A stretch of DNA of 64,000 nt from Chlorops oryzae (taxonomy: Eukaryota; Arthropoda; Insecta; Diptera; Chloropidae), in the NCBI GenBank assembly GCA_020466095.1, contig CM035808.1:11267163-11331162 (forward strand). The letters run 5' to 3'. This document shows, one piece after another, positions 23,346 to 35,513 of the stretch; the first letter of the stretch is position 1, and each line of letters begins with the position of its first letter. Made by a program: the position numbers and the translations under genes. The notes beneath the pieces were generated by a model. It was not told the origin of the DNA. It did no database searches and saw only the letters and a list, made by a program, of their open reading frames with translations.

Positions 23346-24474
23346 GTCTTAATAGTTGCGGTTTTGATGACTGTTCAACAAAAAGTATTCAAAAAATTTA
23401 AGTATTTATTTGCTTGTGCCGCATTGATTGCATTGCCATCTTCTCTTGACTATAAAACCGGAAAGATAGGAATAACTTTGAGATTTGAATCGATTACAAA
23501 TAAACTATTTTGACCACAAATACATGAGAAATTTTACTGCAAAATATTCAGACTACCAGGATTCCAAAAACTTGTTTGTGCTATGTTTCAAAATTCAAAC
23601 TAAAATCCATGATTTGCTCAACGGCAACGAGAATTGATTCAATTATCCCGAAAAGCCATAGAATTTCGATTACAAATCTTGAAAGTGATTACCAGTTCAA
23701 AGTAGTTACTTCAAGATTGTGTGATCGCATGATTACTAATAACGAATTTCTCTTCACTTGTGAAGTCCGCTTGCAATGCATTATCACCCTTGGGGCTCAT
23801 TAAAATTACTTAAATGACAGGATTTTCGTACGACAGATAAGAACCGACTTAAAAGTTTCAAAGTCATCCTGATTCGGATGATTCGTGAAAACTTTTTGTT
23901 TGATTTTGTCATTTGGAAAAGAAAAGCAAAAAGTTTCTAGACTTGAATTTTGTCAAGTTTGAATTTTTCGCAAAAAAAAAAAAAAATTCTCTGATGAAAC
24001 GAAAAAAACCAAAAGTCGTCGTCTGTTTACGTTGATGATGTCCTTGTTAGTCAGGAAAATTGTTTGAGAGAATTTTTCCGAAGTGGAACTTTTTAGGCCG
24101 CAAGCAAACATGGATTGAAGGCGAAATTTGACGGCCTTGAATATCGGTGGCAATATGAGGAATAGCTGCAAACGGAGCATGGATTAAAAAGTGAAATTCC
24201 CAGATTATTCAGCAGAGATAAATAGAGGCTTTTTCTTTTGTTTCTTTCTTAACAATTGCGATATTTAAGGCTTTGATGCAATTTAAAGCAAGAAAGCAAG
24301 TAGGAAGAGTGAAAAGTTTCACTGCTTAAATCTTCTGGGCATAAAGAAAAAAATTATCCAAATTTTAAAAGTCAAGACGCAGTAATTGAATTAAACAATG
24401 ACTAACTTCGATAAAAGTTGGTGGCCTTTGACAGTCAATGAACTTAGGGGAGATTTTTCCCCAAACTAAGGAAA
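23346..24474. other. no gene seen
   Basis: AT-rich non-coding sequence. A 75-codon frame at 23576-23803 has no recognisable motif. Confidence 0.4.
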
Positions 24475-24985
24475 AGCAAGTAAGAAAGCTAAAGGCGGTC
24501 AGGCCCGACTTTGATATTCCAAGCGTCCCGATAATATTCGTGCGCTATGTTTTGCCTTTCAGTATGGAAATTATTCCAATACAATGTTTGTGGGCTTGAT
24601 AATGGGTGACATACCGGTTTTTTCCAAAATTTTTCAATTCGATGTAGAGAATCTATGTTTTGGATTGGAAATTCCTCTTCTTTTTACTTCGGAAGTTACG
24701 GAAAATCTTTACTCGTAGGCGTGGTAGTGATAGGAAATGGCCCATTTCCATTTGGGATCGTTCTTGGAGCCCTGCATACCTCTGAGCCAAATTTTGACGT
24801 GATTGGTCCAGCCGTTTGGAAGGACATCCGACCACAGACGGACTCACAAACCGACATGTCTAAATCGATTCAGTTTTCGATCCTGAAAAAGAATAAACCT
24901 ATATAACCTGCGGAGCTTCTAGCTGTTCTAGGTGTTACAAGATCCGAAAAAAACGAATATACCTCCCTGCTTACACTGGGTATAA
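24475..24985 (+). mobile_element. degenerate DINE-like repeat (second subfamily)
   Basis: Begins with aaaagcaagtaagaaagct and cggtcaggcccgacttt and closes with cttacactgggtataaaaag, an architecture I associate with dispersed non-autonomous fly repeats of the DINE/Helitron-associated kind. The middle (ttgacgtgattggtccagcc, gacggactcacaaaccgaca) resembles the corresponding middle of mini-me-like repeats. No second copy in the window confirms the borders. Confidence 0.4.
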
Positions 24986-25074
24986 AAAGTAGATATATTG
25001 AGGCAAGCCTTACAAAACAATATCCGAATACAGATAAAAAGGTAGGCTATAAATTTTTGAATTTTTTTTTTTTT

Positions 25075-25617
25075 TGTAGAACAGGCATCAAGACCACGCC
25101 CATTGAGACAAAGTATTCTGGAAATTTTCAGAGCCGAAAAAGAGCCTCATATACCGAATCCTGTTCAATTACCTACTTCATGAAAACCGGCCTTTTGTCA
25201 TGCCTACTTTTCAAATTTTCGGAAATTATATTGTAGACCTTTGAATATATCCAAATTTCATACAAATATCTTAAAAATGTAGGTTTATGAGTGGATTTTC
25301 TGATTTTCAGAACAGACCTCAGTACTGGAGGTACACTTAAAAATTATCCAACCAGGTTCATTGTGGAACTTATTCTTAACCATGTCTTCCCCAATCTGCA
25401 TACCAAATATCGTCTTGAATGGTAAACTCTTTTGACATGAAAACTGCCATCGGACAGACTGAAAGACAGACCGATCTGGCTATATCAAATCTTTCAGTGA
25501 AACTTATCATTCTAGTACAGTATTCATATTGTCTATCTTGAATGGTTCTAGTTGATACACACGTACGTACAAATGCAATATACCTTCGATGCAGAGATCA
25601 TCAGGTATAAAAATGAT
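25075..25617 (-). mobile_element. mini-me/DINE-like repeat, reverse orientation
   Basis: On the minus strand the blocks read in order: a cctgatgatctctgc start, ggtatattgcatttgta, gaaccattcaagatagac, a shortened GTCY tract (ggtctgtctttcagtctgtc), gtgtacctccagtactgag, and gggcgtggtcttgatgcc. This is the same order as 45020-45671. Quite diverged, hence an old copy. Confidence 0.55.
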
Positions 25618-27552
25618 CGATTTTTGAAATTTTCTGTTATCGATCATTTCTATTTTGAGCAACTGTTTTGGCAGCGATCTCATTGAGATGGTACATAGCT
25701 GCCGGTATTTTATTCTATATCGTATCGATTATACTATAAACTTTATAGCAAGTCGCTTAATTTTAAGGCCCTCAGATGCATTAATACGACACTGGATATT
25801 GGCAGCTTAAAAATAAAATTCATTTTTAATAATAACGAATGAAAAGAAAAAACTCATAACGATTTGTTTGCAAACGTGTAAGTGTTAAATTTAATTGCCA
25901 TTCGTTTCGTTTACGTCGTCTTTGGGACTCCACTTTGAGCTCAAATTTTTAACACTCAAATTTCGCTACACAGTGACGAATCGTCCAGGGACTTGAGATA
26001 AGTGTCATTTCAAACAAAAAAAAAAAAAATATATATATAAAATTGAAGCGAACCGTAAAACAAAGCCTCGTTGCAATCAATTTTATGTAAAATTCTAAGA
26101 ATTCAAAAAATAAAATGCGAATAAAAAAATCAGCGTTTTTTCAATTCTCCTTCGTTGGATTGAGCCTCCGCTAAATGTTAAAAAATTCCAGTGATTTTTA
26201 TTATGCTTGAACAAGTGAAATTTGATGGGCGTACATGAAAATTAAGTTGCGACAATTTTAATGGAATTTTTTTTTCTTCTGTTGGTTGATGGTTTTTGTT
26301 GACCCTTTTCCGCTCTTGTTTCGGATTTAATGCTTCAAAAATGAGTGTGTTATGCATCTCTTATGGCATATGTTGCCGCACGATGTGGTTTTTTTGTGGA
26401 CAGAATTTTTTGTGTGCTGTGTTTGTGCGCGACATATGTTGGACATGGTATGACATGAACACCTTCTTTGGTAAACACAGGACGCAGTGATATGAAACCC
26501 TTGATTATACGGAATATTCTAAGTGACTTACCCTTAACTTCTTTTAAAGGCAAGTTTTTTTTTTATGTATAGAGGGCAATCGTTGAAATTATCTCGAGCT
26601 TCGTCAAACAAAATAAGCACTTAGTGCTCCAGACAAATATGCAGCCAGTTTAAATTAAATCATTGACGATATTTATTTACTCTTGATTTAATCAGACAAA
26701 TTTGTTATTGTCGCCACTTGGTAGTGGGTCTTAAAAAGCGTTTCATTCAAAGCACCCTTCAGCCTTTATTGATTTCTGTGTAAGAAAAAAAAAAAATATA
26801 AAAAAAATCTGTTAATCAAATGTCGACGCTCGCACTCTCAAAATCCGATTTGCTCATTAATTTATTTTCTGTTTGCACAATTCATTTGCAAACCAAACGA
26901 CGGCTCTGTCTCGTAATTCTTTCTTTACACAAATTCGAGCTGTTTTCTTCCAACTTTTGAATATTTATTTTCATTCGGTAGCTTCGCACTTGCTTCACGT
27001 GATTGAATGCGGCTATTTTCGTCACAATTTAATACGAATTCGCTAATGAATTTGGAGAAAGATGCTTTTTTGATAGCCTTTGTTCCTTGTTTCTTGCTGC
27101 CTTAATCATAGCGAAGACACTATTTCCCCAAGACACTAAAGGGTAATAATTTCACTGAAGGAAGTTTTTCTCTAACAATGATTTTGAGAAAGCTTTAACC
27201 GAAACATTTAATATGAAATAATATTCCTTAAACTAAAAATTAGCGCATATTTTTCTCTCCATCTTTAATGAGTAATTTTCTTTAGTAGTTTCAAATGCTA
27301 CTTCATTCAAAATAATTTTCCACATCAATTCATTTTCTTGTTTTAAATTCTCAAAATAATTTATGGAATATCAGATTCATACAATGTTGCTTGCGTTGCT
27401 TGAAATAAATGTTGCTGCAACTTTTCAAGGATGAAAATGTGCTGATGGGTCGATGCGAAAATTGTTGCTGCAATAATAAATTTTCCGTTGCTCATTTCCT
27501 CGTAAAATCAAGTCACGTGTAGCAAACTGAAAGCGGCGACACTTTTCTTATC
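25618..27552. other. no gene seen
   Basis: Non-coding. Contains A-runs followed by (TA)n at 26020-26038. No supported open frame. Confidence 0.4.
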
Positions 27553-27556
27553 TTAA

Positions 27557-27720
27557 CCCTCTAATTCTGCTGGCTCCTTCTCTAGACGGACTTTTTTTGA
27601 ACAAATTACCAAAAAAAAATAAAATAATATTTATTTCAGATTCATGTTTTTCTACCCAAAATTAGTCATATCTGAACTTTTCATTGAAAAAAAAAAATAA
27701 AAAATTGTCGCATTAGAGGG
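27557..27720. mobile_element. small TTAA-flanked MITE, CCCTCTAAT ends
   Basis: TTAA at 27553-27556 and 27721-27724 bracket 164 bp that start CCCTCTAATTC and end GCATTAGAGGG, an inverted repeat of about 10 bp. The CCC start plus TTAA duplication fit piggyBac-type MITEs. Non-coding. Confidence 0.6.
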
Positions 27721-27724
27721 TTAA

Positions 27725-29730
27725 ACAGTGAATCCCCACCTCTATTTATATGGCATATGATTTCAGATATATTATTTCCTTATTCTTCTCTGTTCGTTGC
27801 ATCGCTGCGTCCAACTAATTTTGTTTAATTTTATTGAATTGCATAAATTGATCCAACTTCACAATTAATGTTTCCTTGTCCCTCATCGTTGAAGAGGGTC
27901 TATTGAGTGGTTTACTCTTACAGCCAGCATCGCTGGACCCAATGTTCTCAGCTTCCTTTGCGTGTGATGTTCCCATCTTGAGTGTTTATTTAAAAAAAAA
28001 AAACAAAATCAGAATCCGAGACTCTTTGAACTGAGCTGAACCGAATTGAGATGACTTTGAACTTTCATTGAACCTTAAATATTTTTGCGATTCCCCTTTC
28101 TTCGCTTTCGTTAAATCGTCGTTCATATGTTGTATTACTGTGTGTATAGTCTCACGTAATTTCATACTTTTTCGGGCTGCCTCTTACGGTGTGATAATGG
28201 CAATTTTCTTTTACTCAAATTACATGCTGAAAATACCAAAAGTCGAAACAGTGTGTTGTATGGGCTGCATTCATGTGGGTATGCAAATCTTTCCAAATTA
28301 AATTTCAAAAAAAAAAAAATATTAAAATGTGAGTAATTTGAGACTTCTTGTTCGCAAATTATTTAAACTCAAACACTTTTAATTGGAGAGCGTAAGAGAA
28401 TTTCTTCGAATGAGAGAAAGAAAATAAAATTTTCTTTAAAAAATTAGCTTCTTTTTGAAATTTAGTTTCATCGCATCTTCTTTGAGATTAGGATTAAAAT
28501 TAATTGCATTGAAGAACGACAGAATCGCCTTGAACTTTGTCCCTTTTGAAGGTTTCTTTCTTTCCACATATTTCGGATAATAATTTTCCCTATTGAGCTC
28601 CTTTTGAATATACGAATTTCCATGCATTATTCCAATAATACATTCAATTTGAAATCAAAATGCTGAAGCAAAGGCGAGACTCTAATCCATTGGCATGCCT
28701 CTATGAATATTTTCGTTTTCATAAAATAATCGTTTCAGCTCTCATTGTTTGTGCCTAAGAGCCAAAAATTCTTTCTCCTTCAATGAAATCGATTTTGAAT
28801 GAATTTTGTTATTTTAGTTTTTTGATGAAAGCCCATAAATTTTGTCTGGCATAACAACAATCGAGAAAGGATTTAGTCTCATTGGGTTTTCGCATGTTTA
28901 AGGATATCAAATTTTTTTTCGTTTGAACGGTGAAAAAATTGTAAATGAATTCCTTAAGCACGCGATGTATGAGACATCGGAATTTTAGTTCCCCAAAAAA
29001 AAAATGAATAAAAACTGAATTCATTTAGCGTGACAGAAACCAAAACCACTCCGAACAAGTCTTCACTTGTTTGTATATGAATGTACCTAAGAAAATTGTT
29101 GAGCAAAAAAAAAAAAAAAATTATAATTCAAAAATATGAAAGAAAAACTTCAAAATAAGTTCAAGGCCTTGAATCGTAAGTACGAAAGCTCGGTAAGTAG
29201 GCAAGTGAAACGAGCGTTTGCTTTGCCGTCTCTATTGCTTATCTCTGAACGATTGAATAGACTTTGCCATTTATATGCGAATTACGCTTGCACAGGCCTT
29301 TGAGACGCAAGTCACTATGTAGTTCAATGAAGTTTCTCGATCTTAATGCAATTACTTTAAATATTGATTTAAAAAAAAAAAAATACCGATTAAATGAAAA
29401 GTTGTCTTTGTTCAAATCGAGTTCAGATTCGTAGAGGGGAATTTCGGGCCCCTTTTAGTTTTGTTGAAAACTTTAATCTTTGCCAGCTTTTCGGCAAGAG
29501 GTTTTCAAATCAAGGTCTACTTTAATAAGTTCGATAACCCCTTTCAATAGAATTCCATCCAGGTTCTTTGAGAAATTTATTAGTCCACTTTGGAGGGCAG
29601 GTCCATTTTTGGACCAGAAAACTTATCCAAAATAATCCGTCTCCCTTTCGGTACAAGGTATCATCAAGGTGTGTGAGATGTCAAAATAAAGCTCGACTAT
29701 TTGGCTTTTAAAATAAATTCATATCTGAAC
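27725..29730. other. no gene seen
   Basis: AT-rich non-coding sequence with several A-runs (28306, 29105, 29372). No supported gene. Confidence 0.4.
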
Positions 29731-29731
29731 A

Positions 29732-30444
29732 CTAATGTCATGTTCAGACGGCATTATGAATTGAGTAATTGGCTCCATGAATTACAAATCCGAATTAACC
29801 CGTTCAGATGAGAGATTCGTAATTCGTTTCTGACGTTTTGTGTGAAAAGAAACGACCCAGTCGGAAATTTCACCAATTCCAACGTAATGAAACTGTCTCA
29901 ATATAAGTAAAAAATTCTTTTGACCATGAAAATTTCTTTTGAAGAAGGGTCTGTTGTAGCCAGCTCTGGTTTTCATGATATTTTTACAAGAACGACATTG
30001 GAAAGAGCACTAATTGATCTCTTATGTCATGAATGTAATAAATTCCGGCTGGGAGGATTTTGTTTTCTTGCTGATTTCTTCTTCTGGTTTCGATAAATTC
30101 CGATAAAGATTAGGGAAGGCACTGACTTTATCGTTATTCGGATCGTAAATTCAAACTGAATTACGTTCGATGAGGTAATTCGGCTTGTCAAATTTTGTAC
30201 GGCGTACTATGTGATTCACAATAAGGGTATTCCCTTAAAAGTGAAAAGATTGAAAAATCGTAAAAGTGTAAAATTTTTCATACAAAATTTCGTTCATTAA
30301 TTTCTAAGCCTTCTTGATTTACGATTTTTCGAAGTTTTCGAGGCAAATACACGTTTAAGGGAAGACCCCTAATGTTATTCGGCTCGGAATAACGAATGGA
30401 GGCCGAATTACTTAAATCAGGTTGCCGTCTGAACATAGCATAAG
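29732..30444. mobile_element. inverted-repeat element with ATGTTCAGACGGCA ends
   Basis: The left end CTAATGTCATGTTCAGACGG and the right end, in reverse complement, CTTATGCTATGTTCAGACGG match in about 19 of 22 positions. Weaker symmetry continues inward (gagtaattggctccatgaat against aagtaattcggcctccattc). About 710 bp, no transposase. Probably a non-autonomous DNA transposon of unknown superfamily. Confidence 0.6.
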
Positions 30445-30553
30445 GGCCGTTTGCTACTGTTCCGAAAAACAAAATATTTGTGTGAAAATTCTGACATTTT
30501 GAGAGGATATCGTAACGAGAAACTTTAACCGGAACAGTTGCAAATGTGCCTTA
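30441..30553. mobile_element. short MITE, TAAGGSC..TTTGC ends
   Basis: TAAGGGCCGTTTGCTACTGT on the left mirrors, in reverse complement, CTAAGGCACATTTGCAACTG at the right. About 112 bp, almost all arm. It abuts the element on its left and the MITE on its right without a gap. Confidence 0.5.
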
Positions 30554-30996
30554 GAGTCGTAGTTTTCAACTCGATTTAAGAACTTTGAAAGTTTAAATTA
30601 TGGAATATATTTTTTCAGTCTTCATGCCATTTTAACTGAATCAAATACCTTCGCTTTATTTGAATTTTTCAAAAATTTTCATATAAAATCAATAAGCCTG
30701 TTTTAAACTCTCCCGAAGACTATAGGGGTATTCACAAAGGCATCGGATAAAAATAAGTGAAAGGAAATTTATCGTAAAAGTTAAAATCAAAAAAAGTTGA
30801 AATTTAAATAATTTTCATTTCGCTTCGCTTTTAACAACAGTTTAGCAAGACACTAAATTTAAAGTTTAAAAACTTCAGCAATTTTCACAGATTTTCCGAC
30901 TTTCCAACATTTTTAACACACCATTGTGAATACCCCTTATATTTTCAAAGTTTAAACCTTCAAAAAGTTTAAACAAGATTGAAGACTATGAGCCTT
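30553..30996. mobile_element. MITE-like element, copy 2, split by an inner insertion
   Basis: Starts gtcgtagttttcaactcg and ends gaagactatgagcct. It shares tttatttgaattt, atataaaatcaataagcctg and tttaaactctcccgaagact with the copy at 736-952. It is interrupted at 30725-30936 by a smaller element. Confidence 0.55.
30725..30936. mobile_element. 212-bp MITE with GGGGTATTCACA ends
   Basis: GGGGTATTCACAAAGG at the left and CCATTGTGAATACCCC at the right are a 16-bp inverted repeat with one mismatch. The insertion site inside the older MITE is A/T-rich (ctata / ttata), which suggests a short TA-rich target duplication. Non-coding. Confidence 0.65.
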
Positions 30997-33532
30997 ATTG
31001 TACACACTTCTGAAATAGATAATTCTTAAATACATTGTAATAACAAAATTGAACTAGATCAAGAGTAGAGACATATCCAATCCTGGACTTAGTCGAAACT
31101 AGGGAAATCTGCTATGCAAATGAGATTTGCCGTTCCCAAAATAAGCCATCAGCTTTCATGCTGCGTGCTATAATTCTCAGAAGCTCAAAACTTTTGTTGG
31201 TTTTGAGGTGTTTCAAAATTGAAACTCTATGGGCACTCCAAAGGCGCTGGTGAGTCACAGTCACGAAGAATATTGGTCGGTCATATCCGCCAATCGTGAA
31301 TGCCTCTTCCGGCTTAATCTCGAATATTTTCAAATATTCTTGGCAAAAGGTAAGTAATAATGTATCCATTTTACTAAATTCTCCCCGCTTAAATTTTGCC
31401 GCAAAAAATGACGCCAATCAGCTAGAAAAGCCATGACAATTTTTTTTTTTTTCCTGATTTGAAAGCGCAAAATCATTCTGTAGTGTCTTTATATCATGTC
31501 CTTTGAAGGATTTTAATTTGTACCTTTTTTTAATTAAAATTTCTTGGTCCGAAAAGGGCTTAGCAGATTAATTAAGTATGTAGGTATGCATGTTTTTCGT
31601 TTTTCTCTCTTTCGCTTTAATATTTTTGCTACGCTGAAAAAAAACTTGGTGCGGCCAATTCACTGGACAATGTGGAATTTGGTTTATTTCCCTCGGAAGT
31701 ATTTAAGTCATTCGGTTCATAAATTTGCAAACATGAATGGATGACGATCCCGAATAAATGTCATTTTTGCTTAATCGGATTTCTATTTTCATACTGTACT
31801 CTTTCATGTTTAAATAACTTTTATAAATTTTTGCTATGTCAGCCATAAATTTCGAAAACAACATGATACGAGCTGTGCCTAGAGATGGCCAAACTAATGT
31901 ATCGTTTCACATGTTATCGAAAAATCGTACGATTTATTGCAATAAGAAGTATTTTCCGTGTTAATTGTGCCCACTTTTTTTCAACATTTTTTTCTTATAT
32001 TTTTTTTTTAAACCTGTCAAAAATTCATACTTTCGAAGTCAGTTCCAATGCTCCCTCCAAAAATAGAACTGCAATCGGCTGTTTTCTCTTTGAATTTGCA
32101 TAAGAAATGTTTCTAATGAAGAAATCAAGCCAATAATTCGATTGCAACCCTGTGTACTCAGTACTCTCCTATTACGTGGCAACTCAGAATAATCGATAGA
32201 AGCAAAATTTGAAGCAAATGCATCAGAGTTGAGGCTATAAGATCTGAGAAATATTTCTATAACAATTTATTTGGAATCTGAAATAACACATATTTATATA
32301 TATATTTATTTATATATGTATATACATCACGAAAAAGACAGCTTTTCGGTGCCGTTGTCGCGTCGCTTTTTTCCCCCAATTCGTTCTATACCAAATTAAT
32401 TGTTGTCTAGAATGTATTTCCCCAACTTTTCCGATGGAATTGATGCATTTATGTTCGATATGTTAATGAACCGTATCGATATGTATATCCATCATTGCGA
32501 TCACTGGCTGTAAATGAATGTCCATTGACTAATCGAATATTAATTGGCACTATGAAAAATTATGCAATCAATCAATAGTGGCATAAAATATAAGTTCAGT
32601 TCTCATTACTCATTCTGATTGTTTAATTGTTGGAAATATATTTATGTACATATGTATGTATGTTTGTATGTGAGAATGTAGAAATGTGTATTATTGTGCT
32701 TACATGATAATTATTATTTTTCTCCCATTACTCATACCGTTTTTCTATAGCCCTCTACATGAGCTTTTTTTGAGTGATTTTATAATTTAGAAATTGTTCC
32801 AATTCGTTTGCGCTCATCAAATTTGAGCAATGTGTTTATAATAAAAAAAAAAAACTCATGCCTTTTATTTCACTTAATTTCATTTGATTAAACTCATTTG
32901 GAGAATTTAGCATTGAAAATATTTCGCTTTAAATGCGTAAACGTTTCCCCCCATTAAATACTGAATTCATGTGTGGTTTTCATTAAGCCTTTTTATTTCT
33001 ATTCCCTGTGAAGCAAATCCAATGAGAACGATCAGACTTTTTGTGGGAGAAATTCAAAGAAAATAAAAACAAAATCAGCAGAAAGTACGCTATATACGCC
33101 TGATTTCCAATAGCGGAAGAATCTGTGCAAATATTCAACAAATGCAAACGTATTGAGCCAGTTACAATGGAATTTGCAGTTGATTGAAATAGCTTTTATG
33201 ATTTCCAAGAATTCATTCCAAGGATCAAATAATCCTACACTTGAGTGTATATCCAAAGAACTTTCCTTTTACTGGCTGGCTATTTAAAGTGCGAGAACTG
33301 CAACCAGTTTATTCATAGTAGGTACATAGACCCTCAAGTAAATAATTCAGTGCAAAAGCGAATAAAAAAAAAATATGTTAAAAAAAAAAACAAAGACATG
33401 AAAAGGATTTTTTTTTTGGTGCTTTCCAATTCACATTTTCCATTGCTTTAACTTAATTTAACGAATGCAATATTTCAAAAGAAAATTTACAATTTTATTT
33501 ACATACGCCAAAGCCATGTAGCTACCCTGCAG
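30997..33532. other. no gene seen
   Basis: No supported gene. A 101-codon minus frame at 31112-31417 lacks recognisable domains. A single TATCGATA (DRE-type) word occurs at 32474-32481 and (TA)n runs at 32290-32325. Confidence 0.4.
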
Positions 33533-33534
33533 GA

Positions 33535-33884
33535 AGCCTGTCTATATTGACGTCAATATAGACAAGAGAACTAGTTCCAACGTCAACAGTATTTATAGGC
33601 GGTGTCATTAGAGAAACAGTACTGTCAAGAGGTATAGTTTATCTTTATTGACCATGTCAACACATGTCTCCTTATAAAGCGAAAGAGTACTCATTTTGTC
33701 TATATAATAGTACCGACGTCAATAGTTCGTCAATAGTTTTTCGGTCTACTGTTGAAATTCAATGACAAATCAATGTTAAATGTCAATATCGCAAAGCATT
33801 GCGACGGGTATAACTGGTCAGTAGTACTGTTGACGCAGTCAGTAGAGAAAGAGTATAGATTCACTATTGACATTTCCTGCAGGG
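33535..33884. mobile_element. MITE with palindromic CCCTGCAGGAA ends, TA target
   Basis: CCCTGCAGGAA at 33535 and TTCCTGCAGGG at 33874-33884, flanked by TA on both sides (33533-33534, 33885-33886). 350 bp. The interior is unusually dense in GTCAA/TTGAC words (for example tattgacgtcaatatag, acgtcaacag, attgaccatgtcaac, cgtcaatagttcgtcaatag). Non-coding. TA duplication fits the Tc1/mariner group, but the ends are not diagnostic. Confidence 0.7.
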
Positions 33885-34236
33885 TAATTAATATACAAAC
33901 AAATATATGTATATGTAAGTTGATGGGTGCGCACATTTCGTATTGATGGAATGCTTTTGTTTACTGAAATGTTGTTCATGAACTTTATTGCTGAATTCTC
34001 AAAAAATCAAAGTCCATTGAAGCAGTGACGTGCACCGAAGGGATATAAATCGAGCATATCTACTTCTACGATTTCCCTATGAAGGGCTCTCTCTACAGCT
34101 CTTAAAAAAAATTCCATGAAGAAAAGGCGTTCTCCGACACTGGTCGATATAAATTGAAGGTGCTAAAACAACCCAACGAATGATCAAAAAATACAATTTC
34201 TGTTTAAGTTTCTTTACTCGAATTTGTACATTTGGA

Positions 34237-35513
34237 TTAGGTGTAGTAAAAAGAAATCCATTATTTTTGCATTAAATTGAGGGCTTTATTTAAGATAGTT
34301 AGAATGACCCGATTTAGGTCAAATATGCGCCGTTTTGTTCGATAACTTGTTGCCATTTTAAAGGTTATTTCATTATGCCTCTCTCATAGAAGCCCTCGTT
34401 CCTATTATCAAAAAATTGAGACAGTCGAATTTCAGAAGCCTCTCTTGAAGCGAATGTTTCACCAGCAAAATTGTTCGCCATGGACAGGAACAGATGGTAA
34501 TCACTTGGTGCCAGGTCCGGACTATAAGGTGGATGCAGAAGAACCTCCCAACCAAACTCCCGGAGCTTCTGCCGAGTCACTATCGATGTGTGTGGCCTGC
34601 GTTGTCCTGATGGAACACAATTCCTCTCCTATTGGCCAAAGCTGGCCGCTTATGGGCGATTGCTTCCTTCAGACGGTCCAATTGTTGACAGTAGAGTTTC
34701 GAGATAAGAGTTTTGCCGTATGGGAGCAGCTCATAGTAGATAATTCCCTGCCAATCCCACCAAACACACAGCAAAACCTTCCTGGCCGTCAATCCTGGCT
34801 TGGCCACCGTTTCCGCCGGTTCACCGTGTTTCGACCACGACCGTTTTCGCTTGACGTTGTCGTAAGTGACCCACTTTTCATCACCAGTCACCAACCGCTT
34901 CAGAAATGGGTCGATTTGTTGCGGTTCAGCAGCGATTCGCAGATGGAAATTCGGTCTATGAGGTTTTTTTGCGTTAACTCGTGTGGCACCCATACATCGA
35001 GCTTCTTTGTGTATCCAGCCTTATTCCAATGGTTCCAAACGGTTTTTTGTGCAATCTTTAGCTCTTTTGCAATCGAAACAGTGCTAACATGACGGTCGGA
35101 CTCGATAATTTCCATGATTTTATCGACATTTTCGACAATTGGCCTTCCAGTGCGTGGTGCATCCTTGACATCGAAGTTACCGGAACGGAATCGACGAAAC
35201 CAAAATTGCGCATGATTGGCTGTTACAGTATCAGGTCCATAAACGCTATTCACATTTTCAGCCGCCTGGCTTGCGTTTTTCCCTTATCGAAGAAAAACTG
35301 TAAAATGTAGCGAATTTTCTCTTTGCTGATGTCATCTTTGACAAGCTCTCAAACAAAACTAAATCAATCAATCAAAAAGTGTCAAAAAACTTTTTTAGTA
35401 GGAACTGTCATCTTTCAATGCCCCTAGCGAACACGTCGATTATACAACGCGAGATGCAGATAAATAACGCCATCTATTGGAAAAATAAGGATTTATTTTT
35501 AGTTCTTACCATA
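34237..35513 (-). mobile_element. decayed mariner element
   Basis: About 1.28 kb with imperfect inverted ends: left GTAAAAAGAAATCCATTATT, right in reverse complement CTAAAAATAAATCCTTATTT, each close to a TA. It encloses a damaged mariner transposase on the minus strand. The coordinates are good to a few bases because the outermost bases no longer match. Confidence 0.7.
34314..35325 (-). pseudogene. mariner transposase pseudogene
   Basis: Read on the minus strand, the pieces follow a normal mariner transposase: an N-terminal helix-turn-helix segment (FFFDKG, WFRRFRSGNFDV), the WVPHEL motif, VTGDEKW with the first catalytic D, FHQDNA with the second, and YSPDLAPSDYHLF with the third. The frame is broken by one-base deletions near 35280, near 34918 (between NRNK and DPFLKR) and near 34598 (just after the second catalytic D). 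A TAA at 34365-34367 cuts off the last 17 or so residues. The expected initiating ATG is also not in frame. The sequence differs clearly from the Himar1-like element at 60682, so it belongs to another mariner subfamily. Confidence 0.8.

Noticed and set aside
34445..35092. 215-codon plus-strand open frame
   Set aside because: It is the antisense shadow of the mariner transposase remnant on the minus strand.
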